Shown here piece by piece: positions 25,505 to 37,700 of a DNA stretch of 64,000 bases. Source of the DNA: Adiantum capillus-veneris. Lineage: Eukaryota; Streptophyta; Polypodiopsida; Polypodiales; Pteridaceae. A program made the position numbers and the translations under genes. The notes under the pieces are model-generated. The model searched no databases. It was not told the DNA's origin and worked only from the letters and a program-made list of their open reading frames with translations. The stretch covers positions 98,907,985-98,971,984 of the forward strand of contig CM043971.1 in the NCBI GenBank assembly GCA_014529385.2, written 5' to 3'. Every line of letters begins with the position of its first letter. Within the stretch, counting starts at the first letter, position 1.

Positions 25505-25960
25505 ACTCGGATTGGGCTGGATTTTATGACATGCGAGTGTCCACAAGTGATTTTTGTTTCATGCTTGATAGTTCATGCATATCATGGTTGATCAAGAAGC
25601 AACATACTGTGGCCACTTCTAGTTGTGAGGCTAAGTACATGGCAATCTTCACAGCTACAATGTATGGCTAAGACGCCTTAGGGTTGATTTGGGTGTTGGA
25701 CATGACACTGTCAAGATCATCTATAGTGACACTCAGAGTGCATTGGCAGCTGTGAGGAGTCCATTTTTTCATGATCACACAAAGCACATTGAGGTTATTT
25801 ATCACTATGTCAAAGAGAGGCTCTCAACAAAAGAGATTGGCATGGCTTATGTGCCGACATAGGACAATCTTGCAGATCTATTCACAAAGGCATTGCCTCG
25901 TGAGAATTTGGACGCTTTCCACAAATCTTTGGGCTTACTTTCCTTTGTGGATTGATCATT
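25505..25960 (+). pseudogene. copia RNase H fragment
   Basis: The 3' end of a Ty1/copia pol: DWAGFYDMRVSTSDFCFML, SWLIKKQHTVATSSCEAKYM, then frameshifted sequence corresponding to VEVHYHYVKERL and ALPREN, ending near FVD. It is closely related to the end of the intact copia at 34767-39113 but broken by a stop and frameshifts. Everything upstream of RNase H is missing. Confidence 0.8.
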
Positions 25961-26032
25961 TCCTTAGGGCATGGCACTTCCCTATACACTAGGTGCTAGC
26001 TCTCTTTCACCGCATCACTCCCAAGGGGGATT

Positions 26033-26258
26033 TGTTACCATATATATGTGGTAGTGATGTGTGTGAACGCACTTAGGACCGCCGGGGCATTTTTTCACTC
26101 ACTAGGATGTTTTTCCCCTCGTGCATTTTATATGCGCCCATCACTCTAGGGATAATTGATCTTTCCATTGTGCATTAAGCAATATACTCTGTTGTGTGCC
26201 TTGAGATTATTCATCTTCTCCAAGCTATGTGTGTTTCCCTGCAACCCTATTTCCAACA
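26033..26258 (+). repeat. 3' LTR of the truncated copia fragment
   Basis: A 226-bp sequence starting TGTTACCATATATATGTGG and ending CCTATTTCCAACA, preceded by a purine tract (AAGGGGGATT). It is a diverged relative of the LTRs of the copia at 34465-39642. Confidence 0.8.
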
Positions 26259-26877
26259 CTTTGTTTGTTGATGGTGTTGGTCAACACAACATAAAGATCA
26301 TGCACTAATAATATTTTGGCAAGGAAAATTGCACTTGTTGTAAGTTGGCTAAACTTTTTTGGTTTCCAATTTGATCGTGTGTGCTTAAGCTTAGCACCAT
26401 GCAAGTATTAGTCGCCCTTTCCCTCGTCAAAACTAAAAAAGCTCAATATCAAGTCTGGAGTAGTATTGTTGAGCATGGGCTAACAGAAAAAACACTTGGC
26501 CTTTTTTTATGAATGCACCAAAGGGGCTACATGCTCCAAATTTCCATCACTTTTGTTAATGCATATAGTCACTCTGATCTATTGGACAAGGGCCAACTGT
26601 ATTTTGATAAAACACAATGAAAAAACATGGCAATGCATTATGCCAAGAAGAATTCTCGCATGGTTTTCTACGAGCAAGGTTTTTTTATAAAGCTATGGTG
26701 AAAAAGATACCATCATCTGATCATCCTTTAATTTGGCAGTTTCTACTAAATGCTTGTTCAAAAGATAAATTTGACATTTGACACTAAGATGTTCACCTTA
26801 GAAGAAATACAATTGGACCGATATACCATAGCAACTTATATCTCAATATGTAATATTTATGCAGCTAGTGATTGTAA
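26259..26877. other. no gene recognised
   Basis: AT-rich spacer between the copia LTR and the next LTR-like repeat. Only short, compositionally unconvincing ORFs. Confidence 0.6.
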
Positions 26878-27336
26878 TGAATATTGATATTTTGTTATTT
26901 ATTGTGCAGCTCACAGGCGGAATAGCCTAACCAAGTTATGGGCTATGAAAAAGATATACATTATATATTTTATTATTCAAGTTCTCTTTATGTACTCACT
27001 TTGATCGTTCAAGAAATCTATAAATAAATATGTGAAAGAGGAAAATTCTTACTCTTGCATGGGGGGAGATTGCACCCAGTGCCTGTGTCTTTTCTTCTCT
27101 CGTCTCCTCTCTTCTCTCTCACTATGCTGGTGTAGCACTCCACTCTAGGAGGTGCACCTGCACGTGCTCTCTCGCTCTATCTCGCTCTTTGTCTCTCTCT
27201 ATTCATGCTCGATTACATGCTTGTGGTTTCGCCATGTATGTAGATCTGCTTTGTGGATGCTTGATATCTCAATAACAAACTTATGAACATTCTCACTTGT
27301 ATAAAGCAAACATATTCTACATATTGGTAGCTTCCA
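26878..27336 (+). repeat. LTR-like repeat, inverted copy of the one split by the copia at 34364-39992
   Basis: The sequence from TGAATATTGATATTTTG onwards matches, in reverse complement, 39992 back to 39643 and then a few tens of bases left of 34465. Shared landmarks include CAAGTTCTCTTTATG, GGGGGGAGATTGCACCCAGT and TATTCATGCTCGATTA. It is cut by the gypsy element starting at 27337. Confidence 0.55.
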
Positions 27337-28120
27337 TGTAACAATTACTGGTCTATAAAGCTTGTAAATAGCGGAAAATAACTTAACATAGTGAGCATTT
27401 CATTAAGAGAAAATTCCTAATGAGCATACAAGAGTGCTTGGTTGGAGATAACAACATTAGCATAACACCTAATTAGTTTGGCATAACAATACTTGAAAGA
27501 GGGAGAGAAATAGAACAATTGACAACTATTGAGGACCGGATTTACATGGACCGGTCCCCCCTCCATTAGGCATTTGTATTATAACTTCTCCCATTAAGAG
27601 AGACTTTGTACAATACAATTCTTTGTGTTCCTTGGTAAAAACTCGGCGGTGCTATGAAGATGGAACCTTCATGCACCAAACTTACACATGATAACACATA
27701 ACATCAATTACTCGTTGGTCTCAGACCCAAGACCTCACACACCTTCGAAGATGGTGAGAGCTAGTGGGGTATGAGAGTAGATCTAGAAGAAGAAGGAGTA
27801 TTCTTACGAGAAAGAAGTGTTTCCTCACTTAATTACTCTTGTAGCTTTGCTTAGCTTAGTAATTAGATAATAAAGGAGAGAAGCATGGCATTGAAGCTTA
27901 GCTCTTGGTTGGATTTGCATTCCATATCCAAGAGTTGTTGGTGTAGGCCTCCATTCTCAAACTTGGAGAAGAAGATGAGCTTTCCATTAAATCTTGGAGA
28001 AGGAGATGATTTTCTTGCTCTACACATGAGTTGTGTGAGTGTGTGTGGAATAATGCCCTTCAAAACAGCCCCCTCTCTCCTCTTGGTTGACCCCCCTTGC
28101 CAATTACTCATGATGCATTC

Positions 28121-28507
28121 CTATTGGACCTTGAAAAGCCTAGCCAATAGTATTTGAGTATGAGTTTTACTCTTGCTGGCTTCCTATTGGCCCGTAAATA
28201 ATTTGGCCAATAGCCTTTGAGAGGCCCAGTCAAGAGCCTTGTGACAAGTGTCCATCCTTTTTTCCATTTTGTAAATGCCAAATAATTAATTTAATTATCT
28301 TCTTTTCTATTGGACCTTTTAGTCCTTTGGCCAATAGGAATTAAGCAATTTTAGGAACTGCTTAATTATCATTGGACCTTTTGACTGTCCAATAGTCTTT
28401 TAGGGAGACTATTTCTTATTGGTTATTTTTTTGAGAATTTATAAAAATAAAATTTTAGTTTACACTAGCTAACTTCTCATTGGTCCACCTCTGTGCCCAT
28501 CCAATAG
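28121..28507. promoter_or_regulatory. array of five inverted ATTGG/CCAAT dyads in the G2 U3 region
   Basis: Pairs of (C)TATTGG or CATTGG with CCAATAG face each other at 28121-28150, 28184-28213, 28307-28337, 28370-28395 and 28478-28507, with single copies at 28100 and 28418. Each pair spans 26-31 bp. CCAAT boxes bind NF-Y factors in plants, so the array may be the LTR enhancer. Regulation is inferred, but the motifs are directly visible. The right LTR repeats the array, with the ATTGG of pair 4 mutated. Confidence 0.5.
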
Positions 28508-28589
28508 GATTCAGGCAAGAATTGGGGGGTTCTTTGCATGCTTGACATGTGTCCTCTTTACTTTGTGGAAAGGGTAAGCTTAGGTGTAT

Positions 28590-28618
28590 AGTGTGTGTGT
28601 GTGTGTGTGTGTGTGTGT
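28590..28618. repeat. (GT)n microsatellite in the G2 LTR
   Basis: About 14 GT units. The other LTR has a similar run near 33894-33918. Confidence 0.9.
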
Positions 28619-28713
28619 AGTCACTTATTAAGCTTTGTCATCTTCTCAAAACGTTTTTGCTTTTGTCCTCTAGCTTATTGGCCTTTTGCACACACACAAA
28701 GCATCCAATTCCA

Positions 28714-30149
28714 TTTTCATCTTGTAAGGTAAATGGTTCCTCGTTCTTCCCTAGTGCAAGGGCTGACATCACATCTTTAAAATCGGAATCGATAGCGTAC
28801 TCATCTATCATAGAAGATAGATCATTGTGAGTTGCTATGGAAACCGCATTCACTCTCGGTCGTCTTGAGAGTGCATCAGCTACTAGATTATGCTTGCCAG
28901 CAATGTGAGCAATATGAAAATGAAATTACGAAAGGAAATTTGCCCACCTCATTTGTTTGTCGGAGAGCTTGGTCTGCGTCATGAAGTACTTGAGGCTTTG
29001 GTGATCCGTCCGTAGAATGAAAGGAGTCCCCAATAAGTAGTGCTTCCACGCGTCTAAGGCATGTAGAACTGCGAGGAGTTCCTTTTCATATATGCCTAGA
29101 GCTTGCTCAACTGGGTTGAGCCTTCGACTTTCATATGCTATGGCGTGCCCTTCTTGGAGCAGCACGGCTCCAAGACAATCACCACAAGCATTGCATTGGA
29201 CCTCAAATGTCTTTGAGAGATCCGGTAGTGTAAGCACAGGTTGAGAGATAAGATTCTCTTTAAGCTTTTCAAAAGCAGTGTTCTCCTTGGTAGTCCATGC
29301 ATACTTAACGTTCTTTTTTGTTAGGTCATGCAGTGGTCCTGCTATGAGTGAGAATTTTTCTATGAAGCGTCTATAGTATGCACACATACCTATAAAGCTT
29401 CTTAATTCATGCAGATTCTTTGTGTTAGACCATGCTTTTATTACTTCTAACTTTGATGGATCCATTTGGATGCCATCTTTAGAGATAATATGACCTAAAT
29501 ACTGAATCTCTTGTAAGAAAAATTCACTTTTCTTTTGATTTATATAAAGCTTATTCTCTCGCAAAACTTGAAAAATTACCTGGATGTGCTATTTGTGTTC
29601 GTCCAAGGAATTGGAGTAGATGATTATATCATCAAAGAACACTCCGGTGTAATTGCAGTGAGGCCTAAAGAGCTTCTCCATCATGCGGTTGAATGTAGCT
29701 GGTGCATTGGTCAAGCCAAAAGGCATGACAATGAATTCGCAGAGGCCAAACGTAGTGCGAAATGTGGTCTTTACAATGTCTTGATCAACAATCCTTATTT
29801 GGTGATAGCCACTTTTTAGGTCAATCCTACTGAATTAGGTCAATCCTTGTAGCTTATCAAATAGGTCTTCTACCTACGGAACGAGAAACCTATTTTTGAT
29901 AGTGATCCTATTTAGTGCTCTATAGTCGACACACATACGATATGTACCATCTTTCTTTTGCACTAATAAAACTGGTGAACAAAATGGAGATGAACTAGGC
30001 CTAACCATTTCTTTCTCAACCAACTCATGCACTTGCCGCATAATTTCCTCTTGTTGAGCTTGAGAAACTCGATAAGGAGGTTTATTAGGCGGTGAGCTTC
30101 CTGGAAGAAGCTCGATTGCATGGTCATCATCCCCTCGTTTTGGAGGCAA
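28714..30149 (-). pseudogene. G2 reverse transcriptase and RNase H
   Basis: A gypsy RT with [39 protein letters not shown], a frame-disrupted middle reading CEFIVMPFGLTNAPATFNRM and the catalytic FFDDIIIYS. After it come the connection (QYLGHIISKDGIQMDPSKL) and RNase H (AIAYESRRLNPVEQ, YEKELLAVLHALDAWKHYL, LRTDHQSLKYF). The tail MIDEYAIDSDFKDV ... EEPFTLQD is the linker that precedes integrase in complete elements. Stops occur near 29842, 29590 and 28926. The frame then runs into the LTR, giving an artificial 26-residue end. Confidence 0.8.
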
Positions 30150-30208
30150 TTCATTAGGAATGTCGTCAATAAAAACATCTTGGAATTCATTAAGGAAATT
30201 AGATAACC

Positions 30209-31126
30209 CTAATTCTTTTTTATTCCCTTTATTTTTATTTGACAGAACATTAGGTTCATTTTGAGAGTCTTTACAAATATCATGTACACGAAAATAGAGC
30301 TCTTTATTGACTTATCAAAAGCTTGCTTATGTACAAGAGGTATAGTGTTATCTGTCTCATTAGCATATATGTACATGTCTTTGTCCCTGTATTTAAAATA
30401 AATTTGCCTTTCAGGAAACTTGATGTTGGCCGCCATGCGATCAAACCATGGTGCCCCTAGGATTACATCCTCATGCTTAAGGGGAGAGATGAAGAAATCC
30501 TCTTTGTCCACATAACTTTGGACATGAAGCCTCAATTTCCCAATCAAGGGAGTAAGTGGGAGTTCTTCTACCTTGAAAGCATTATCGACTGGTAGGGGAT
30601 TTCCCATCTCAAAGGCTTGGATGCCTAGCTTAGTGGCCAACTCCGTGGATATGAAATTGTGAGTAGAGCCATTGTCGAAGAGAATGAAAGCATCATGTTC
30701 TCTCACCTTCCCCCAAGCATGGCATAGAGGAGATCCTTTGTGATGAGCATCTTCTTCTTTAACTTCAATTATGGAAGCTCTAGGAGATTCATTGCGTGTG
30801 TTCTTCTGTGGGCAAGCACAATAAGCATGCCCTTGCTCCCCACATTTGAAACAACGGTTATCCTTGCGATAACGCTCTAGCTCTTCAAGAGAGAGTTTAT
30901 TTTTGCCTTTGTAGACTCCCTTCTCCTTAGCTTTGTTGTTGTTGAAGTTGCCCTTGGAAAACTTTTGGACATGGTCCTTCCCCTTAGGCTCATTACGGTC
31001 TTTGCTTTCCATGGGCTTAAGATTATTCTTAGCCCCTTGTTGGAAGTGGATTCGTGAAGCCACCATAGTATGGTGCATGACCATTGAAATAGTGCGAGGC
31101 CTTTGGGAGTTGACATACTCCGCCAT
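30209..31126 (-). pseudogene. G2 zinc knuckle and retropepsin
   Basis: An open 305-codon frame with a CCHC zinc knuckle (CFKCGEQGHAYCACP) followed by a retropepsin: AFILFDNGSTHNFISTELAT, where the active-site triad is DNG, then PLTPLIGKLRLHV and EDVILGAPWFDRM. In the family this is the end of Gag and the start of Pol. It ends in a stop before the RT frame, so at least one frameshift separates it from RT. Confidence 0.75.
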
Positions 31127-31130
31127 ATCT

Positions 31131-32252
31131 TCAGATAAACCCGCACAAAATTGTTGTTTTTGCTCTCCAAAATCTATCTTTTTTGTAGACAGTGGCTTTG
31201 AGATGTAAATCCCAAAACTTGTCTACGTATTTGTGAATAGATTCGTAGGGAGAGAGCTTCAAGCTTCGCCATTCGGTGAGCACTTTGTCTTTGGCATCGC
31301 TAGCCAAAAACTGCTTCATAATGGAAGCTCTTAAAGCTTTCCATGTTCGTGGAGCTTCACCGTTTGCTCGTAGGCTAGACCACCATTGCCTGGAAGACTT
31401 TTGGAGATGCATGGCTACATGACGTATCTTAGAGGACTCCGTGAAGCCCTCATCTCCAAATGCCGCATCAAATTGTTGAATAAAGGCCAAGACTTTGTCC
31501 GTAGCACCAAAGGTGCCATCGTAGGTAAGAAAAGAGATACTCTTTCCTCCCTCTTTGAACTGTTTGAGCTTGGATGACCTCTTTGAACTATTTGAGCTTG
31601 GATGACCTCTTCCAAGCGGCATAGGATTTCCTATGGCCTCTCCTTTTGAATTCTTTGGGAGCCGCACCATCACTTCCTTCAGAAGAGGAGGAGGAGGATG
31701 AAGATGGAGAAGAGGGTGACCTCTTTCTCGCCTTTTTCTTCTCATACTTCCTTTCTTCCTTCTTTGAATTACGGTGAGAAGGACTATCCGATGGTCTTCT
31801 CCGTTTAGGGGGTGTTGGAGAGCGTTTTGCCCACCTTCTTCGTGGTGCCATCTCCGCCGAGGTGGCGGGAGATTCACTTCTTTCTCGTTCTTTCGGTGGG
31901 GGCTCTACTGTTTAGATTTGGGCTCTCCTTGGTGAGGGAGTTGCCCCATCAACTTGTAAGCTTTTGGGTCCTTCGTATGGGTCCTCCTCTTCTCTCACCG
32001 TAGAGAGGCCTCTTTTAGAAATCTCACTAGGAGATTTCATAGGAACTCCCTCTTCTAGGTGAGGAGATTGGAGAATCCCATGGATGCGTAATTGCTATTG
32101 TACTTCACCTTGGAGGGATGGGTTGCCCATGTCTTGTTGAAGCCTAGTAACAAGATAGTTCACAAGAATAGGGGCATCATTAGTAGCTTGACCATTAGTA
32201 AAATCAAAGCCATCAACATTAATTTCACTTTCTCTACTATTTTCAGCCATTA
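31131..32252 (-). pseudogene. G2 gag
   Basis: It probably starts at the ATG at 32252 (MAENSRESEINVDGF), the first Met downstream of the PBS leader. Two in-frame stops, near 32097 and 31914, interrupt the N-terminal part. A basic Ser/Arg-rich region (RRRWAKRSPTPPKRRRPS, SSSSSSSSEG) precedes the retrotransposon gag domain: ISFLTYDGTFGATDKVLAFI, MHLQKSSRQWWSSL, TEWRSLKLSPYESIHKYVDK. A frameshift lies at a 28-bp tandem duplication at 31557-31612. The zinc knuckle follows in the next ORF. Confidence 0.75.
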
Positions 32253-32653
32253 TAACTAAGTTTTAGGTGTAAATTTTTACTTGTACTTTGGCACTTCAAG
32301 CCCTAGTTGCTACTCCTCTTTACTTTCAAAGATAAGCACTCAAGCATCTATACCCGTGGCTCGGAATATCATTAATTGCAAGGAATAGAAGAGAGGGTAT
32401 ATCATAGCCCACTCGGTATCGGTTCCTGTCAAGCTTCTAATAGCTCAATAATGGTTAAGCCGTAGGCAAGCCCCTTCGGACTCCATTATTAAGACCATAG
32501 CTCTCGACGGTGATACCCCGTTAACTGCACGAAGCAGGCACACCTTAAGGATAATAAATCCCTGTTCTCCTTACCCTCATGCAATTAATAATACCAACCG
32601 TTTGTAGCAAGCTTGAGGACCTCTCTTCTTGAGCAAGAAAACAGAAACCAATA

Positions 32654-32665
32654 GCTCTGATACCA
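32654..32665 (-). other. G2 primer binding site
   Basis: On the minus strand TGGTATCAGAGC lies one base inside the 5' LTR. It is complementary to the 3' end of initiator-Met tRNA, the usual primer of plant LTR retrotransposons. Confidence 0.85.
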
Positions 32666-32666
32666 A

Positions 32667-34015
32667 TGTAACAATTACTGGTCTATAAAGCTTGTAAATA
32701 GCGGAAAATAACTTAACATAGTGAGAATTTCATTAAGAGCAAATTCCTAATGAGCATAGAAGAGTGCTTGGTTGGAGATAACAACATTAGCATAACACCT
32801 AATTAGTTTGGCATAACAATACTTGAAAGAGGGAGAGAAATAGAACAATTGACAACTATTGAGGATCGGATTTACATGGACCGATCACCCCTCCATTAGG
32901 CATTTGTATTATAACTTCTCCCATTAAGAGAGAGACTTTGTACAATACAATTCTTTGTGTTCCTTGGTAAAAACTCGTCGGTGCTATGAAGATGGAAGCT
33001 TCATGCACCAAACTTACACATGATAACACATAACATCAATTACTCGTTGGTCTCAGACCCAAGACCTCACACACCTTCGAAGATGGTGAGAGCTAGCGGG
33101 GTATGAGAGTAGATCTAGAGGAAGAAGGAGTATTCTTACGAGAAAGAAGTGTTTCCTCACTTAATTAGTCTTGTGCTTTGCTTAGCTTAGTAATTCGATA
33201 ATAAAGGAGAGAAGCATGGCATTGAAGCTTAGCTCTTGGTTGGATTTGTATTCCATATCCAAGAGTTGTTGGTGTAGACCTCCATTCTCAGACTTGGAGA
33301 AGAAGATGAGCTTTCCATTAAAGCTTGGAGAAGGATTTTCTTGCTCTACACATGAGTTGTGTGAGTGTGTGTGGAATAATGCCCTTCAAAACAATCCCCT
33401 CTCTCCTCTTGGTTGACCCCCCTTGCCAATTACTCATGATGCATTTCTATTGGCCCTTGAAAAGCCTAGCCAATAGTATTTGAGTATGAGTTTTACTCTT
33501 GCTGGCTTCCTATTGGCCCGTAAATAATTTTGCCAATAGCCTTTGAGAGGCCCAGTCAAGAGCCTTGTGACAAGTGTCCATCCTTTTTTCCATTTTTTAA
33601 ATGCCAAATAATTAATTTAATTATCTTCTTTGCTATTGGACCTTTTAGTCCTTTGGCCAATAGGAATTAAGCAATTTTAGGAACTGCTTAATTATCATTG
33701 CGCCTTTTGACTGTCCAATAGTCTTTTAGGGAGACTATTTCTTATTGGTTATTTTTTTGAGAATTTATAAAAATAAAATTTTAGTTTACACTAGCTAACT
33801 TCTCATTGGTCCACCTCTGTGACCATCCAATAGGATTCAGGCAAGAATTGGGGGTCTCTTTACTTTGTGAAAAGGGTAAGCTTAGGTGTATAGTGTGTGT
33901 GTGTGTGTGTGTGTGTGTCTAGTCACTTATTAAGCTTTTTCATCTTCCCAAAACGTTTTTGCTTTTGTCCTCTAACTTATTGGCCTTTTGCACCCACACA
34001 AAGCATCCAAATCCA
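32667..34015 (-). repeat. G2 5' LTR, 1,349 bp
   Basis: The partner of 27337-28713. The two are clearly near-identical by eye, with scattered substitutions, one short deletion near 33855 and a 3-bp deletion near 33334. The plus-strand end is AAATCCA near 34015, certain to about 6 bp. Confidence 0.8.
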
Positions 34016-34363
34016 TTTACAATTGACCATTGGATTTTACACTTTGAAATTTTGAACTTAACCTTTTGGAAGTCTTAATGGGCTGAACCCTAAGGTCTTT
34101 GGAGCCCATTCATTGCACATTACACATTGCTCTTGTGCAGATGGTACCCCTTTGGATCCCTACTGTGGGCCCCCTACTGTGACCAGTCTGCTAGCTTTAC
34201 TAATAATCTAGCTTTTTCTCCCCTGGTACTTCCCCATATTAAATGATCAGTTTAACATGAGAAACTCATTTAGGAGAATTAGATATTAGTTATTATTACA
34301 TTCCAAGCGACACATTTATTTCTTACCTACCAATCAAACTGTCTGTCTCATCGTGCATATCAC
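34016..34363. other. no gene recognised
   Basis: AT-rich sequence between the gypsy LTR and the start of the next LTR-like repeat. No coding potential seen. Confidence 0.6.
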
Positions 34364-34464
34364 TGCTACAAATGGAAGGCAAGGTGGCCCTGCAAAATAC
34401 CAAAAACAACATACTTCACGGCATAAACTTATAGATTGAAACCCACGAGCGTATAATCGAGCAT

Positions 34465-34691
34465 TGTTGGAATTAGGGTTGTAGAGAAACACACACAGCT
34501 TGGAGAAGACGAAGGAAGCTCAAGGCACACAATAGAGAGTGTGTTACTTAGTGTGCAATGTAAAGATAGTTAGCCCTAGAGTGATGGGCGTATATACAAT
34601 GCACGGGGGAAAAAACCTCCTAAAGAGAGAAAAAATGCCCCGGCGGTCCTAGTGTGTTCACACACATCACTACCACATGTATATGGTAACA
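34465..34691 (-). repeat. copia 3' LTR, 227 bp
   Basis: TGTTGGAATTAGGG ... TATGGTAACA on the plus strand. The polypurine tract (AGGGGGGATTTG on the minus strand) adjoins it at 34692-34703. Confidence 0.95.
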
Positions 34692-34766
34692 AATCCCCCC
34701 TGGAGTGATGCGGTGAACGAGAGCTGGCACGTGAGTAAAGGGAAGTGCCATGCCCTGAGGACAGGA

Positions 34767-37700
34767 TCAGTCCACAAAGGGGAGTAAGCCCAAAGCTTTG
34801 CGGAAAGCTTCAAGCTTCTCACGAGACAATGCCTTTGTGAAAAGATTTGCAAGGTTGTCCTGTGTTGGCACATAAGCCAAGCTGATCTCTCCTGCTGAGA
34901 GCCTCTCCCTGACATAGTGGTAATGCACCTCAATGTGCTTTGTGCGAGCATGAAAAACTGGGTTCCTCGCAACTGCCAATGCGCTCTGACTGTCAGTGTA
35001 GATAGTGTTGGCAGTGTCCTGTTCAACACCCAAGTCAGCCATAAGGTGTCTGAGCCATACACACTCAACCGTAGCTGTGAAGACTGCCCTGTACTCAGCC
35101 TCACAACTCGAAGTGGCCACAGTAGGTTGCTTCTTGCTCAACCATGATATACATGAACTGCCAAGCATGAAACAAAAACCACTTGTGGACACTCGCGTGT
35201 CAAAACAACCAGCCCAATCTGAGTCCGAAAAAGCATGTAAGTCTGGCGGCAATGATCCTCCCTTGGGATAAAACAAGCCAAGATGTAAAGTGCCACTAAG
35301 GTAGCGGAAAATCCTCTTGACAGCCTGCCAATGCTTAGACTCTGGGCTATGCATAAATCTGCTGACCTGCGAGACTGCAAACTGAATATCTGGCCTCGTG
35401 TTGCATACATAAATGAGGCAGCCAACAGCAGTTTGGTAAAGAGTGACATGAGTAGGATCGCCAACATCATGTAGACTCAACTTCAAACCTGTTTCCATGG
35501 GAGTGGCAATAGGTTTGCAATCCTCAAGTCCAAACTTACATAGCAATGTCTCTATGTAACTTTTCTGACACAAGGCAATACCACCATCACACTGCTTAAA
35601 CTGTATACCCAAGTAATGATGCAACAGCCCCAAATCTTTCATCTTGAAAGTAGCATTCAAATCAGCCTTAAATTCAGCAATATGTCTCTCATTTGGTCCA
35701 GTGATCAGCAAATCATCAACATAAAGAACCACAATGAGAAATACATCATCCTCACACTTTACATACAATGTGCTTTCTGTTGGACTGTTACGAAAGCCTC
35801 GTTTAACCAAATGAGTGTCAGCTTTCTCATACCAAGCACGAGGAGATTGCTTCAACCCATACAAAGCCTTCTTACATTTGCACACTTTGTCCTCTTGTCC
35901 TTTTATGACAAAACCGCGAGGCTGCGTTACATAAACTTCCTCAAATATGTCACCATTCAAGAAAGCAGTAACAATGTCTGATTGATGTACATCCCAACCA
36001 AAATGAGCTGCCAATGCACATAGAAAACGCACAGTAGTCATACGACAAGTGGGAGCAAAAGTCTCTTCATAATCTATGCCTTTTTGTTGTGCATAACCCT
36101 TTGCAACAAGTCGAGCCTTATGGCGATCTATCTCACCATCCGGCTTGCGTTTCAACTTGTAAACCCACTTCGTACCAATGGCCTTTTTGCCAGGAGGCAA
36201 ATCACATAAAGTCCATGTGTCATTCTCCATAAGTGCATCATATTCTGATTTCATGGCAGCAATCCAATTTTCTGAATTCTGTGGTTCATCAAAAGACAGA
36301 GGCTCCTCAACATCATGTAAACTAGACACAGCCAAAGCATAACAATCTGATGCATAAGATGCATGGCGAGAGCCTGAACGAGTACGACTAGATAAAGGTG
36401 CATCCAATTTACTGTCACGCAAAGTGTGCACCAGCCATTTTGGCATACCTCTAGCCTGCTCATTTTCAGCCCTTTCCTCATCAAGTACATCATGTACATC
36501 TGCATCAGTAATAGGCTGTTCTAAAACATTTTCAGAAACCCCCATAGGCTGTACATTTGCCTCATTGGAACTTACATTCGTATTTCCACCACTGAAAAGA
36601 GGCAACAAAGTGTCATAAATGTCCTGTGAGCTTACATTACTATCTCTAGTACATGACAGCAAGGGCTGAACAGAGTCTTCCACAAACACTACATCCCGTG
36701 AAACCAGAATACGTTTTGTTTGCGGATGATACAACCTGTAACCTTTGCTTTCAGCACTATAACCAACAAAAATACATTTGACAGCCTTATCATCCAATTT
36801 TTTGCGCTGCACTTGTGGCACCAAAGCATATGCCAAACAACCAAAAACACGCATGTGCTCAATAGAAGGTTTTCTATCATGCCATGCTTCATATGGAGTA
36901 ATAGACTGCAAAGCTTTCGTAGGACACCTGTTAAGTACATAAGTGGCACACATGATGGCCTCAAGCCAAAAAGAATGCGGCAAAGCTTGACTTTTGACCA
37001 TACATCGTGCCATTTCCGCTAGTGACCTGTTTTTCCTCTCAGCAACACCATTTTGCTGAGGTGTATAAGGCACTGTACATTGGTGTTTTATCCCACGACT
37101 AGCCAGAAATGCATTAAATTCATGAGACATATACTCCCCCCCTCGATCGGAATGGAGGGTGCCCATAGTACATTTTGAGACATTTTCAGCCATAGCCAAA
37201 AATTGTTTGAAGCACATAAAAACTTCGGACTTCGCTTTAAGTGGAAATACCCATGCATGCCTGGAGTAATCATCAATGAAAGTCATGAAGTACAGGTAAT
37301 TGCCCAAGGACGGAGTTTGCATGGGCCCACAAACATCACTATGCACAAGCTGCAACCTGCATGTGGCCCTAACTGAACCATCCTTTGGAAACTTAGAACG
37401 CTGCATTTTACCCAGAATACAGCCTTCACAAACATGTTTGACAGGTGCTTCAAGAGGCGGCAAAGAAGCAACCATATCAGATTTCTGCAAACGCAGCAAA
37501 CTGGCAAAATTCAGATGACCAAAACGTGCATGCCAAAGTTTTGCATCTGAAATAGCCCTTGAATCTGCAACAGCATTTGCAAAATTTTGTCCACACTTGT
37601 CATACAAAGTGAGCTTATACAGCCCACGGCACAAAAGCCCAGATGCAACAATTTCATCACCAAAACTGAGATCATGAACTGTACATCTGTCATCCACAAA

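Larger units (their letters stand above)
27337..28713 (-). repeat. G2 3' LTR, 1,377 bp
   Basis: Begins TGTAACAATTACTGG and ends CCAATTCCA on the plus strand. It matches the right LTR over its length apart from point differences and a roughly 25-bp indel near 28530. The ORF inside (27885-28157) recurs in the other LTR and is not a gene. It contains a CCAAT/ATTGG dyad array and a (GT)n run. Confidence 0.8.
27337..34015 (-). mobile_element. Ty3/gypsy retrotransposon G2 with both LTRs but no integrase
   Basis: LTRs at 27337-28713 and 32667-34015 flank a 3.95 kb interior. On the minus strand the interior holds a PBS (32665-32654), gag (from 32252), protease, RT and RNase H, and stops abruptly at EEPFTLQD, where the LTR begins. 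In complete relatives of this family integrase follows that point, so it has been removed. I saw no matching target-site duplication at the two ends (TTCCA on the left, TTTAC on the right). Gag and pol have several stops and frameshifts. Confidence 0.8.

Noticed and set aside
27885-28157. ORF beginning MALKLSSWLDL, repeated at 33216-33416
   Set aside because: Lies within the two gypsy LTRs; its repetition reflects the LTR, and the second copy ends early.
29535-29819. 94-codon plus-strand ORF
   Set aside because: Antisense to the gypsy RT, which reads clearly on the minus strand (MPFGLTNAPATFNRM, FFDDIIIYS).
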